DNA from: JBMNCR01 sp049366695
Lineage (GTDB): Bacteria > Bacillota > Clostridia > Eubacteriales > Alkalibacteraceae
DNA: 64,000 bases
NCBI GenBank assembly: GCA_049366695.1
Contig: JBMNCR010000034.1
Span: 124,001 to 188,000, forward strand
Direction: 5' to 3'
The translations under genes and the position numbers were made by a program. Positions 35,799 through 45,400 of the stretch are shown piece by piece (positions within the stretch are counted from its first letter, which is position 1; each line of letters begins with the position of its first letter). The notes beneath the pieces are model-generated. The model saw nothing but the letters and a program-made list of their open reading frames with translations, did not search any database and had not been told where the DNA came from.

Positions 35799-36626
35799 AT
35801 GAAATATAAAATAAGTGAATTCGCAAGTATCCTAGGTGTTACTCCTGATACTTTAAGATTATATGAAAAATATGGTATTATTAAACCCATTATAAGCGAT
35901 GAAAACAACTACAGATATTTTGACGATTTAGATGCGCGTAATATATTAAGAAGTAGATGGTATCGCAGTTTTAACATTCCGTTATCAGAATCAACTCTTC
36001 TTACTAACCAGGCTGATTTAGACTCAATTATTGGAAAATTTGAGAATCGCGAAAAAGAATTAAAAGAAGAAATAAAAAAAACAAAAATGCTTCTAGATAA
36101 TCTACACGAAACAATAGATACTTGTAAAAAAATGAAATTTTCGCTAGGTAAATGTTTTGTACAAGATTTTCCTAGTATTTATAGAATCATACAAACTGAT
36201 CATTATAATCTTATATCAGTTTCTGATACATCTCTACACGAGATTGTAAAACAATGGATGGATTTACTCCCGTATACTTTTTATTCTTTTAGAATTGATC
36301 AGAATTTTTTATTAGAAGATAATTTAAATTCAAATTTAAATAATAGTTATAATTTTGGCTTGACAATTACTGAAAAAGACGCGATTCTTTTAAATATTGA
36401 TATTAATGAATATGTAGAATATTATCCATCTCAAAACTGCATTATGTCCATTATAAAAATACCTGAAGGAAGTCATATCTCAACTAAGAATATTGGACAT
36501 ATGTTATCATATGCTAAAGCAAATAATTATACTATTTGTGGTGATATATTTGGACGAGTTATTCTAGCTGAAAAAAGTGAAGATAATCTTTACAACTATT
36601 TATCTGTACATATTCCTATAGAATAG
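35799..36626 (+). CDS. MerR-family transcriptional regulator
   Basis: A 275-residue regulator. The MerR winged helix (KISEFASILGVTPDTLRLYE, residues 4-23) is followed by a long helix (about 80-115) and a C-terminal region of about 150 residues that may sense a ligand, in the size range of multidrug-binding BltR/BmrR-type members. AGAGGTGA precedes the ATG. No linked efflux gene is seen on this strand, so its target is unknown. Confidence 0.85.
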   Translation: MKYKISEFASILGVTPDTLRLYEKYGIIKPIISDENNYRYFDDLDARNILRSRWYRSFNIPLSESTLLTNQADLDSIIGKFENREKELKEEIKKTKMLLDNLHETIDTCKKMKFSLGKCFVQDFPSIYRIIQTDHYNLISVSDTSLHEIVKQWMDLLPYTFYSFRIDQNFLLEDNLNSNLNNSYNFGLTITEKDAILLNIDINEYVEYYPSQNCIMSIIKIPEGSHISTKNIGHMLSYAKANNYTICGDIFGRVILAEKSEDNLYNYLSVHIPIE

Positions 36627-36758
36627 TATTTTATTTATTGAATTAACTATATAAATGGAGTGTTAATAAACACAATATATTTCATTCTACTTTTTTGGTG
36701 TATCTTAAACTTAATATAATAAAGTTTGTAAGTAATCCCCTTATAAATATATTCAATT

Positions 36759-37355
36759 TTACATAAAGTATTTATATCTATAATGATTTAATATACATAC
36801 TGAATTATCATGCAAATCATCATCTACAGGAATTCCATATGTTCCTGTTTCAGGATCTAGAAATAATGGTAAATAACAAGGGTAATATGTAAAAGTTGAA
36901 AATGCAACAATTAATATCATCAGCACCCCGATGGATATTTTTTTTATACACATTGGTTTTGGCATTGAAATCAATAACATATAACTTATAAAGTAACTAC
37001 TTATTATTGCAATAAAAAATATAGAAATATCTACAATATTAATATTGTAACCAATAATACCAGTATAGGTATAAAACAAAATTAATATCATACTCGGTAT
37101 AGTTAATAACATAAAAGCTTTTGCTACTATATAGTTTTTTGAGCATTTTCTAATAAAAAAGTACTCAATTATTGAAAAGAATAAGGCAGGCCAAAAAGCA
37201 ATTTTACAGTGTTCCCAGACACTCTCGTTCACAGCAAATAATACAGCCGAAAATTTGCACTTATCAAACCATGAATAAGCAAAATGGAAAATAAAACCTA
37301 AAATAATTGTCACAAAAATACCTAGTATCTCCCAGCGGAAAATCTTCTTTTTCAT
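36759..37355 (-). CDS. DUF6512-like membrane protein
   Basis: A 198-residue protein with about five or six hydrophobic helices. An early NESVWEHCKIAFWPALFF segment (about residues 43-60) is characteristic of the DUF6512 family. AGAGGTG lies 6 nt before the ATG at 37355, so the upstream ATG at 37373 is rejected. It is convergent with the MerR gene. The function is unknown. Confidence 0.72.
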   Translation of the reverse strand: MKKKIFRWEILGIFVTIILGFIFHFAYSWFDKCKFSAVLFAVNESVWEHCKIAFWPALFFSIIEYFFIRKCSKNYIVAKAFMLLTIPSMILILFYTYTGIIGYNINIVDISIFFIAIISSYFISYMLLISMPKPMCIKKISIGVLMILIVAFSTFTYYPCYLPLFLDPETGTYGIPVDDDLHDNSVCILNHYRYKYFM

Positions 37356-37444
37356 AGATACACCTCTATGCATTTATATGTGTTCACTATATTACTTTTA
37401 TGCATTATAAAAAAGGTTATGCTAAATTTGTAATATATTTTTAT

Positions 37445-37747
37445 TTAGGCTTTGTTTTCATTAGAAAAAATAGTTATTTCTGAAGTAAAAATATCTTCAT
37501 TAATGACAGACGCGATACTTTCATATATTTGCGATAATATTTCTCCACCAAAAATTAAATCTCCAACTTGATATTTTCTTTCTTCAAATAGATTTTTTAC
37601 AATTTCTAACCCTTCTCTTGATGCCTTAATTAATTCATTAATCTGTTCAATACTGGGACTATCCTTCATAAAATTATTAACGAACTCCAAGGCTTCTTCT
37701 TCTTTAAGTTTTGCAATTGTATTTTTTAAATAAGTATAATCTTTCAA
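37445..37747 (-). CDS. Corrinoid-protein cap domain only (B12-binding_2), no cobalamin domain
   Basis: A 100-residue protein aligning with the first about 85 residues of the corrinoid carriers (KLKEEEALEFVNNF, then GLEIVKNLFEERKYQVGDLI against the equivalent MAVVGDLFEKGEYFVGDLIF). It then ends in a short unrelated tail without the DLHDIGK cobalt-ligand motif. AGGAGG lies about 7 nt before the TTG start, so it should be translated. It is either a truncated remnant that kept its start or a cap domain acting as a decoy or adaptor. About 90 bp separates it from the DUF6512 gene downstream. Confidence 0.75.
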   Translation of the reverse strand: MKDYTYLKNTIAKLKEEEALEFVNNFMKDSPSIEQINELIKASREGLEIVKNLFEERKYQVGDLIFGGEILSQIYESIASVINEDIFTSEITIFSNENKA

Positions 37748-38026
37748 AAAAATCCTCCTAATGTTTTTTTGAGATTATTCCTAAATATTAACGTATTTAT
37801 ACATATATTAAATATTAATTTATATTGACACTAATTTTTAATAGTTTTTGTTTATTTCACAGTAAAAAAATATTATCATTTTTTATTGAATCAAAGTCAT
37901 TATTATTGAGAAAATATTATTAATCATAAGTAATTTATTTATACAACAACTTTTATAAATGAATATACATTTATTTTCCATTATGATAAAATCATAAGAT
38001 AATATTTTAATACAAGGAGTGATTAT

Positions 38027-39712
38027 GTGAGTAGTGATAGTGCTACATCAAATTTTATTTACAACGCCATCGATGAAGATATAGAAAACAATATTTATAC
38101 TGAAAATAGGGTACAGACACGTTTTCCTCCTGAACCTAATGGTTACTTGCATATAGGACATGCGAAATCTATTTTGCTTAATTATAATACTGCTGTTAAA
38201 TATAATGGAAAATTTAATCTGCGTTTCGATGATACAAACCCAGTTAAAGAAGATATTGAATTTGTTAATTCCATAAAACAGGATATAAAATGGCTAGGAG
38301 CTGATTGGGAAGATCGTTTATTTTATGCTTCAAACTATTTTGATCAAATGTATAACTACGCTTTAGAGTTAATAGAAAAAGGGCTTGCTTACGTAGATGA
38401 TTTATCTCCGGAAGAAATAAAAAAATATAGAGGCACATTAACTTCCCCTGGAAAAGAAAGTCCATACCGTAATAGGACTGTTGAAGAAAACATTGAAATA
38501 TTTGATAAAATGAAAAATGGTGAATTCTCAGATGGATCAAAAGTACTCAGAGCTAAAGTTGATATGTCAAGTCCCAATATTAATATGAGAGATCCAATTA
38601 TTTATAGGATATTACATGCTACACACCATAATACTGGTGACAAATGGTGTATTTACCCTATGTACGACTACGCACATCCAATTGAAGACGGTATAGAAAA
38701 TATCACTCATTCTATATGTACTCTGGAATTTGAAGATCATCGACCATTTTATAATTGGGTTTTAGAGAATCTAGATGATTATAAGATTGAGAGACCTAAA
38801 CAAATAGAATTTGCAAAACTCCAACTTAGCAATACAATAATCGGCAAAAGGTTTATTAAAGGATTGATTGATAATAACATTGTTGACGGTTGGGATGATC
38901 CTAGATTGATGACTATCTCTGGAATGAGAAGAAGAGGCATTACTTCTGAAGCTATACAAAATTTTTGTGAAGAAATAGGTATAGCAAAATCAAATAGTAC
39001 TGTAGATATAGCTATGTTCGAGCATTTTGTAAGGGATGATTTGAAAACAAAAACTCCACGACAAATGGCTATTCTTAAACCTCTTAAAGTTATAATTACA
39101 AATTATCCAGAAGATAAAATAGAATGGCTTGAAATATCAAAAAATAACGATAATGAAAGTTTTGGAAAAAGAAAAGTACCTTTTAGTCGTGAAATTTTCG
39201 TTGAACAAGATGATTTTTTGGAAATCCCTCCAAAGAAATTTTTTAGATTATTTCCTGGTAATGAAGTAAGATTAATGGGAGCATACTTTATAAAATGCAA
39301 TGAGGTTATTAAGGATAACCAAGGAAATATTACAGAACTTAGATGCACTTATGATCCTGAAACCAAATCTGGTAGTGGTTTTACTGGCAGAAAAGTAAAA
39401 GGCACTTTGCATTGGGTAAACGCATCTACTTGCATAAATGCAGAAGTAAGGCTTTATGATTATTTGATAAAAGAGGATAAAGAAACTTCTGAAGATACCT
39501 CAAATGATATGAACAATATAAATCTAAATGCTTTAACTGTAGTTACGGCTTGTTTAGAACCTGAATTTAGCAAAGCTAAAATCGGCGATAGATTCCAATT
39601 TGTTAGAAATGGGTACTTTGCAGTAGATAGCAAAGATACAACAGAGGATAAATTAGTATTTAATTTAATAGTTAATCTAAAAAGCTCTTGGAAACCATCT
39701 CGTAATAAATGA
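38027..39712 (+). CDS. glnS: Glutaminyl-tRNA synthetase
   Basis: A 561-residue class I synthetase that charges tRNA-Gln directly. The HIGH motif is present (PEPNGYLHIGHAKS, about residues 31-44). The catalytic core continues through DDTNPVKEDIEFV and WDDPRLMTISGMRRRG to a C-terminal anticodon-binding beta-barrel domain (about 340-555). The KMSKS-type loop, usually VMSKR in GlnRS, reads IIGKR here, an unusual change. The GTG start has AAGGAGTG upstream. The 279-bp upstream region is AT-rich, without a recognisable T-box or small gene. Confidence 0.95.
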   Translation: MSSDSATSNFIYNAIDEDIENNIYTENRVQTRFPPEPNGYLHIGHAKSILLNYNTAVKYNGKFNLRFDDTNPVKEDIEFVNSIKQDIKWLGADWEDRLFYASNYFDQMYNYALELIEKGLAYVDDLSPEEIKKYRGTLTSPGKESPYRNRTVEENIEIFDKMKNGEFSDGSKVLRAKVDMSSPNINMRDPIIYRILHATHHNTGDKWCIYPMYDYAHPIEDGIENITHSICTLEFEDHRPFYNWVLENLDDYKIERPKQIEFAKLQLSNTIIGKRFIKGLIDNNIVDGWDDPRLMTISGMRRRGITSEAIQNFCEEIGIAKSNSTVDIAMFEHFVRDDLKTKTPRQMAILKPLKVIITNYPEDKIEWLEISKNNDNESFGKRKVPFSREIFVEQDDFLEIPPKKFFRLFPGNEVRLMGAYFIKCNEVIKDNQGNITELRCTYDPETKSGSGFTGRKVKGTLHWVNASTCINAEVRLYDYLIKEDKETSEDTSNDMNNINLNALTVVTACLEPEFSKAKIGDRFQFVRNGYFAVDSKDTTEDKLVFNLIVNLKSSWKPSRNK

Positions 39713-39768
39713 GTTAGATAGGGCTTGAGGTGTTGATTAGAAATTGAGGTGTTTGATATTTTGTCTAT

Positions 39769-39815
39769 CCAATTAATAAAGAAATCGAACTTATTATTCT
39801 TTCTTTATTAATTGG
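39769..39815. terminator. 16-bp perfect hairpin between convergent genes
   Basis: Arms 39769-39784 and 39800-39815 are perfectly complementary with a 15-nt loop. It lies between glnS and the convergent PAS gene. It lacks a strong T-run, so it may be a 3' stabiliser or a weak bidirectional terminator. Confidence 0.55.
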
Positions 39816-39870
39816 CTGAATTATTTAAGCACATGACACAGTCTCTGAGAGAGTATAAGAGAGCTCTAAA

Positions 39871-40203
39871 TTAAGCTTTTTCATATCTTTCATAATAACC
39901 GACTACATTACCCTCTTTATCTCTTACAACTCTCATAAATACATTTTTACCTTCTTTATTTTGTGTCAAAAATCTTTCATCTTCTCCTTTTATAAAACTA
40001 TCATATATTTCTAGGATAATTTTATTAGATTTTTCATTATGACAGTCAAATATTGATTTACCTACTAATTCACTTCCTCCTCTTTTAGCATATTTTAAAA
40101 ACGCAGCTTTGTTCATATACTTTATTTTATGGTTAGTATCTACAAATACAATAGGATCTGGTATACTTTCAAGAATGTATTCATAAGTTTTGCTATTTAT
40201 CAT
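39871..40203 (-). CDS. Single PAS-domain protein
   Basis: 110 residues comprising one PAS fold: PDPIVFVDTNHKIKYMNKAA (about residues 16-35), GGSELVGKSIFDCHN and a C-terminal strand VVRDKEGNVVGYYERYE. There is no output domain, so it would sense a ligand or redox state and act through a partner. AAGGAG precedes the ATG. It is 50 bp downstream of the XRE gene in the same direction, possibly in one operon. Confidence 0.82.
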   Translation of the reverse strand: MINSKTYEYILESIPDPIVFVDTNHKIKYMNKAAFLKYAKRGGSELVGKSIFDCHNEKSNKIILEIYDSFIKGEDERFLTQNKEGKNVFMRVVRDKEGNVVGYYERYEKA

Positions 40204-40253
40204 TTATTAGTACTCCTTCTCATTTTTTTCGATACGTTTCACTTTTATATATA

Positions 40254-40664
40254 CTACATTTCATTTTTGACTCCAGTTATTATATAGGATAATCCTAATC
40301 CGATAAATCCACCAACTGTTCCTAACATAAAATTCTCTGTAGCAAATCCAATAGCTATTCCTATTATAAATCCTCCAATTACAAGTGACTCCCCGTATTC
40401 TTCATTTTCATCAGTATTACAATCTTCTTCATTTTCATCAGTATTAAATTTTTTTTCATTTTTATCTTTTACTAAGTCATCTAGAGATATTTTAAATAAG
40501 TCACTCAACACTATCAGTTTATCTATTTCTGGGTAAGAATATCCTGATTCCCATTTTGATACTGCTTGACGAGATACCTTTAATTCCTCTGCAAGTTTCT
40601 CTTGTGATAATCCTTCTCGTTTTCTTAATATTTTAAGTTTTTGTGAAAAACTCAAATTAATCAC
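40254..40664 (-). CDS. XRE-family regulator with C-terminal membrane segment
   Basis: 136 residues with an N-terminal helix-turn-helix of the Cro/CI type (LSQEKLAEELKVSRQAVSKW, about residues 19-38). A short acidic repeat, NTDENEEDC followed by NTDENEEY, is encoded by a near-perfect 27-bp tandem duplication. Glycine-rich hydrophobic segments (about 95-130) could span the membrane. Membrane-tethered XRE regulators of this size occur in Firmicutes with unknown targets. A GAGGTGA site precedes the ATG. Confidence 0.82.
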   Translation of the reverse strand: MINLSFSQKLKILRKREGLSQEKLAEELKVSRQAVSKWESGYSYPEIDKLIVLSDLFKISLDDLVKDKNEKKFNTDENEEDCNTDENEEYGESLVIGGFIIGIAIGFATENFMLGTVGGFIGLGLSYIITGVKNEM

Positions 40665-40769
40665 CTCACTTAAATTGTAATCAAATATTTCCTAATACAC
40701 TACCACTTATTATTTGCTTTTTTGACAACTTAAGGTTGCAATCACTTTTATTCTGCTCATTATTCCTAA

Positions 40770-41900
40770 TTAACGATTGAATAAATATAAAATATATCCC
40801 AATAAAATAATTATAAAAATAATAATCATAACTCTATTATTTATTTTGGAATCGTCTCTAAAATAATTAATCAATTTTTGATATAATTGACTAGAATATA
40901 TAGCTGTTATATATGGCATATTATACATAATTCTCTTTATTATTTTTTCATCTAAAAAAAGAAAACCTATATTAGGTATATCAATTAATAGTGTATTCGT
41001 TTCATTTTCACTTATTATCGACTCTAATACAAGACTATTTATGCTTTGATAATTACTGCCCTCTTCTATATTATTTATCCTTCTATTTAGCATTATATCA
41101 AGAATATTATGTGCTTTATTAATTGGCTTACCATTATACAATAAATTAGAATCAAATGAATTTATTACTTTTACATTTAATTCTTTATTTGAATTATTTA
41201 TCTTATTTTCTTTAATCATTGTTAATGCTTTATTTAATAATGTTTGATTAAATTCAATGTTTTGTTCTTCGTTAGAAGGAAACTTTAGATTGTATACTAT
41301 TGGAGTATCTTCTTGAATTTTAAGTAAATTACATATCAATGTTTTTATATTATTAGTCTTTTCATCATTGTTAGGATTGTTATTATTTAATAACAAGTTT
41401 TTATATATACTCATGATATTATTCTCTGATTCTTCATTGTTTGAACCACTAGATATTTTAATATCTATAATATGCGGGATTGGGTTATCCTCATTAATAT
41501 TTATTATCTTTTGCTCGAGTAATGGTTTTATATTTGTTAAGTCGGTTAATCCTTTTATATCTTTAATAGTTAAAATACTATCATCACTTAATAATAATTC
41601 AATATTATTATTTTCAAAAATACTTATTAACTTAGGATACAATATCTTTCTTTCCTGGGCAATAATTTCTACTAATTTAATCAATGAATTATTACTAACA
41701 TCTTGTATTTGTTCAATTGGTATTATACTGATTATTTTACCTTTAAACGTATTAATTTGCACTTGTTCTACAGATAAAGAACTTTTATTTTTTATGACAG
41801 GGGTTATATCATTTTCTGCATCTTCAAACGGAACAACGTCTTTTTGATTCTTATTAGATATGTTTTCTTTATAATGAGTATATATTTTATCTATCCGCAT
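40770..41900 (-). CDS. Unknown Asn-rich protein with C-terminal membrane anchor
   Basis: A 376-residue protein not recognised. It is rich in Asn, Ile and Lys, with low-complexity patches such as LLLNNNNPNNDEKTNN (about residue 173). The last 20 residues or so form a hydrophobic helix (VMIIIFIIILLGYILYLF) followed by NR, giving a tail-anchored or single-pass topology with a large cytoplasmic part. An in-frame GTG at 41915 overlaps the ribosome site (GTGAGGG), so the ATG at 41900 is chosen. There is no signal peptide. Composition is more AT-biased than flanking housekeeping genes. It stands alone, with no operon partner to suggest a role. Confidence 0.65.
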   Translation of the reverse strand: MRIDKIYTHYKENISNKNQKDVVPFEDAENDITPVIKNKSSLSVEQVQINTFKGKIISIIPIEQIQDVSNNSLIKLVEIIAQERKILYPKLISIFENNNIELLLSDDSILTIKDIKGLTDLTNIKPLLEQKIININEDNPIPHIIDIKISSGSNNEESENNIMSIYKNLLLNNNNPNNDEKTNNIKTLICNLLKIQEDTPIVYNLKFPSNEEQNIEFNQTLLNKALTMIKENKINNSNKELNVKVINSFDSNLLYNGKPINKAHNILDIMLNRRINNIEEGSNYQSINSLVLESIISENETNTLLIDIPNIGFLFLDEKIIKRIMYNMPYITAIYSSQLYQKLINYFRDDSKINNRVMIIIFIIILLGYILYLFNR

Positions 41901-42426
41901 AAAAAAAACCCTCACATTTTACGTAACTCTTCATAAATATAATCGGTTAAATTCTGGATTATTTAATAGAAAAAAGTCTGTTCGAAAAGCTGTGGTTCAC
42001 AACTATATAGGATTCTACAAATCTTTAAAACATTGATCAAAATAATTGCCTATATAATATACATAGCGTTTTTTATTACAGTAGTAAAATATTAGCTTCG
42101 CTCAGTTCAAAAGAACAAAAAAAGAATCGTTAAGAATTATCGGCTATTTAAGCATTGCGTGTTCCGATAATTTAGGGTCTTTTTTCCTTCTTTCCATTTG
42201 TTTTGCGTAAGCGTATTTGCTATTGTATTAAAAATCCGCATCATCTTTGTTATGTAATCCATTTATCCAATCTATTGTATTGTCTTCTTATTATTGGAAT
42301 TACCATACATAAGATAACCTTCTTATTCCTTGTCTCAAGGACACACTTGCTCTCAACTAAATGTTTATCACTATTAGCCACAAAAGAGAATTTCACCCAC
42401 AAGAATGTGTCAGTGCTAGTTTCACA
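41901..42426. other. Intergenic stretch with a terminator-like hairpin, no recognised gene
   Basis: 526 bp. An interrupted stem at 42117-42185 pairs an A-tract plus AATTATCGG with CCGATAATT plus a T-tract, so it can look like a terminator on either strand. The part from 42187 to 42426 is less AT-rich than its surroundings and is open on both strands, but it lacks a start with a ribosome site. It may be a gene remnant. Confidence 0.45.
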
Positions 42427-42459
42427 TAAAAAAGCACCATATCCATTGGATATGGTGCT
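42427..42459 (-). terminator. Rho-independent terminator of nifJ
   Basis: A 12-bp perfect stem with a 3-nt loop (42433-42459) is followed leftward by TTTTTT, 8 bp after the nifJ stop. Confidence 0.9.
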
Positions 42460-42466
42460 AAAGTAA

Positions 42467-45400
42467 TTATTCTGATAATTTTTTATATTTATTGTATCTT
42501 TCTTTTGCTTCTTTTTCAGCTTTTGCAAATAACTTATCAGCTATTTCTGGGAAAGATCTCTTTAATGAAGTATATCTAACTTCACTCATAATAAAGTCTT
42601 GGAAATTTTTAGTTGGTTCCTTTGAGTCAAGAATAAATGGATTTTTTTCTTGTTTTTCAAGTTCAGGATTAAATCTGTATAAATGCCAATATCCAGACTC
42701 AACTGCAAATTTTTCTTGAGCTTGACTTCTACCCATTCCTTCTTTCATACCATGGTTAATACATGGAGCATAAGCGATTATCAATGATGGTCCATCATAT
42801 TTTTCAGCTTCTATTATTGCTTTCATAAATTGATTTTTATCCGCTCCCATAGATACTTGTGCTACATAAATGTATCCATAAGTCATTGAAATCATTCCAA
42901 GATCTTTTTTCTTTATTTTTGATCCTGAAGCAGCAAATTTAGCTACAGCAGCTGTAGGTGTAGCTTTTGACGCTTGACCGCCTGTATTAGAATAAACTTC
43001 TGTATCAAATACTAATACATTTACGTTTTCTCCCGATGCTAATACATGATCTAATCCACCATAACCGATATCGTACGCCCAGCCATCTCCACCAAAGACC
43101 CAAACCGATTTTTTAATCATATAATCTTTATTATCTAATACAAATTTAACTAATTTATCTGTTTCTTCAGATGTCCCTTTGTAATTATTTAATGCATTCA
43201 CCAATTTAACTGATGCCGTTTTTGAAGCTTCAGCATCTTCCATAGAATCCATCCATTCAGTAGCTGCAGTTTTCAATTCATCTGCTACACCACTTGCAAT
43301 TACTTTCTCTAAATAGTCTTTCATAGTACTTCTTACTTTGTTTACTGCAAGTTTCATTCCAAATCCGTATTCAGCATTATCTTCAAATAATGAATTAGCC
43401 CAAGCTGGACCTTTACCTTCTGCATTTGTACAATAAGGAGTAGCTGGTGCTGATCCGCCCCATATTGAAGAACAACCTGTAGCATTAGCAATAATCATTC
43501 TATCACCAAATAGCTGAGTTACAACTTTTGCATATGCTGTTTCTCCACATCCTGCACAAGCTCCATGGAACTCTAATAATGGTTGTGCAAATTGGCTTCC
43601 CTTTACAGTATTTTTAGAAATTAAATTATCTTTATATGTTATTGTTTTAGCAAAATCCCAATTTTCTATTTCTTTTTCTTGAGTACCTAATGGTTTCATC
43701 ACTAATGCTTTTTCTTTTGAAGGACAAATATCAGCACAGTTTCCACATCCAGTACAATCTAATGGTGAAACTTGAATTCTATATTGTAATCCATCTAATC
43801 CTTTTCCAATAGCTTTCTTTGTTTTATATCCTTCAGGGGCATTATTAATTTCTTCTTCAGTCAGTAAGAAAGGTCTTATTACTGCGTGAGGACAAACAAA
43901 TGAACATTGATTACACTGAATACAGTTATCAATTTGCCATTCTGGAACTTGTAAAGCTATACCTCTCTTTTCATATGCAGCAGTTCCTTGTGGGAAAGTT
44001 CCATCTTCACTACCTTTAAATGAAGATACTGGAAGTGAATCTCCTTCTTGTCTATTCATAGGAATCAATACGTTTTCTATGAATTCAGGCACTTCTTTTT
44101 TGTTTTCATTTTCATCTTGTGCATTTTCCCATGATGCTGGTATGTCTATTCTGTTGAGAGCATTAATTCCTCTATCAACTGCTTCATTGTTCATATCAAC
44201 AATTGTTTGACCTTTACTACCATATGATTTTACTATAGCATCTTTTAAATATTTTACAGCTTCCTCAATTTCTATTACATTAGCTAATTTGAAGAATGCC
44301 GCTTGCATTATCATATTTGTTCTTCTTCCTAATCCAATATCTTCTGCTATTTTTGAAGCATTTATTGTATAAAAACTAATATTATTTTTAGCAATATATC
44401 TTTTCATTTTAGCAGGTAAATGGTTTTCTAATTCTTCTGGTGACCAAATAGTATTTAATAAGAAAGTACCCTCTTTTTTCAAACCTTTTAATAAATCATA
44501 TTGATAAATATAAGCTTGAGTAGAACAAGAAGTAAAATCTGATTCATCTATTAAATAAGTAGATTTTATTGCTTTTTTACCAAATCTAAGATGTGATATT
44601 GTTACTCCACCTGATTTTTTACTATCATATGAGAAATACCCTTGTGCATACATATCAGTGTTATCTCCAATAATTTTGATAGCACTTTTGTTTGCTCCAA
44701 CTGTTCCATCTGAACCTAATCCCCAGAATTTGCATCTTATAGTACCTTCAGGAGCTGTATTTATTATTTCTTTTTCTTCTAATGATGTAAAGGTAACATC
44801 GTCAACTATTCCGATTGTAAATCCATTTTTAGGTTCTTCTGTTTTTAGATTTTCATATACTGCAAGTATTTGAGAAGGTGTTGTATCTTTTGAACCTAGT
44901 CCATATCTTCCACCTACAACTACTGGAGCGTTTTCTCTATTATAAAATAATGTTCTTACATCTTCATATAATGGCTCACCTAATGAACCAGCCTCTTTTG
45001 TTCTATCAAGTATAGCAATTTTCTTAACAGTACTTGGAAAAACATTAAAGAAATATTTTTCTGAAAAAGGTCTATACAATCTAACTTTTATTAATCCTAC
45101 TTTTTCGCCTTTTTTAACTAAATAATCAATAGTTTCTTCTATGGTTTCTACTACTGAACCCATAGCTATAATTAAATATTCTGCATCTTCTGCACCATAA
45201 TAATCAAAAGGTTTATACTCTCTTCCAGTTATTTTTGAAATTTCTTGCATGTAATTTGAAACTACATCAGGAACTTCTTTGTGAAATATATTTGAAGATT
45301 CTCTTGCTTGAAAATATATATCAGGATTTTGAGCTGTTCCTCTTGTAACAGGGCGTTCAGGATTTAATGATCTGTCTCTAAATGCCTGTAATGCTTCATA

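Noticed and set aside
37748..38026. T-box leader upstream of glnS
   Set aside because: No T-box sequence or antiterminator could be found in this AT-rich region.
42250..42528. 92-codon leftward frame overlapping the nifJ end
   Set aside because: It starts inside nifJ in another frame without a ribosome site and crosses the nifJ terminator.
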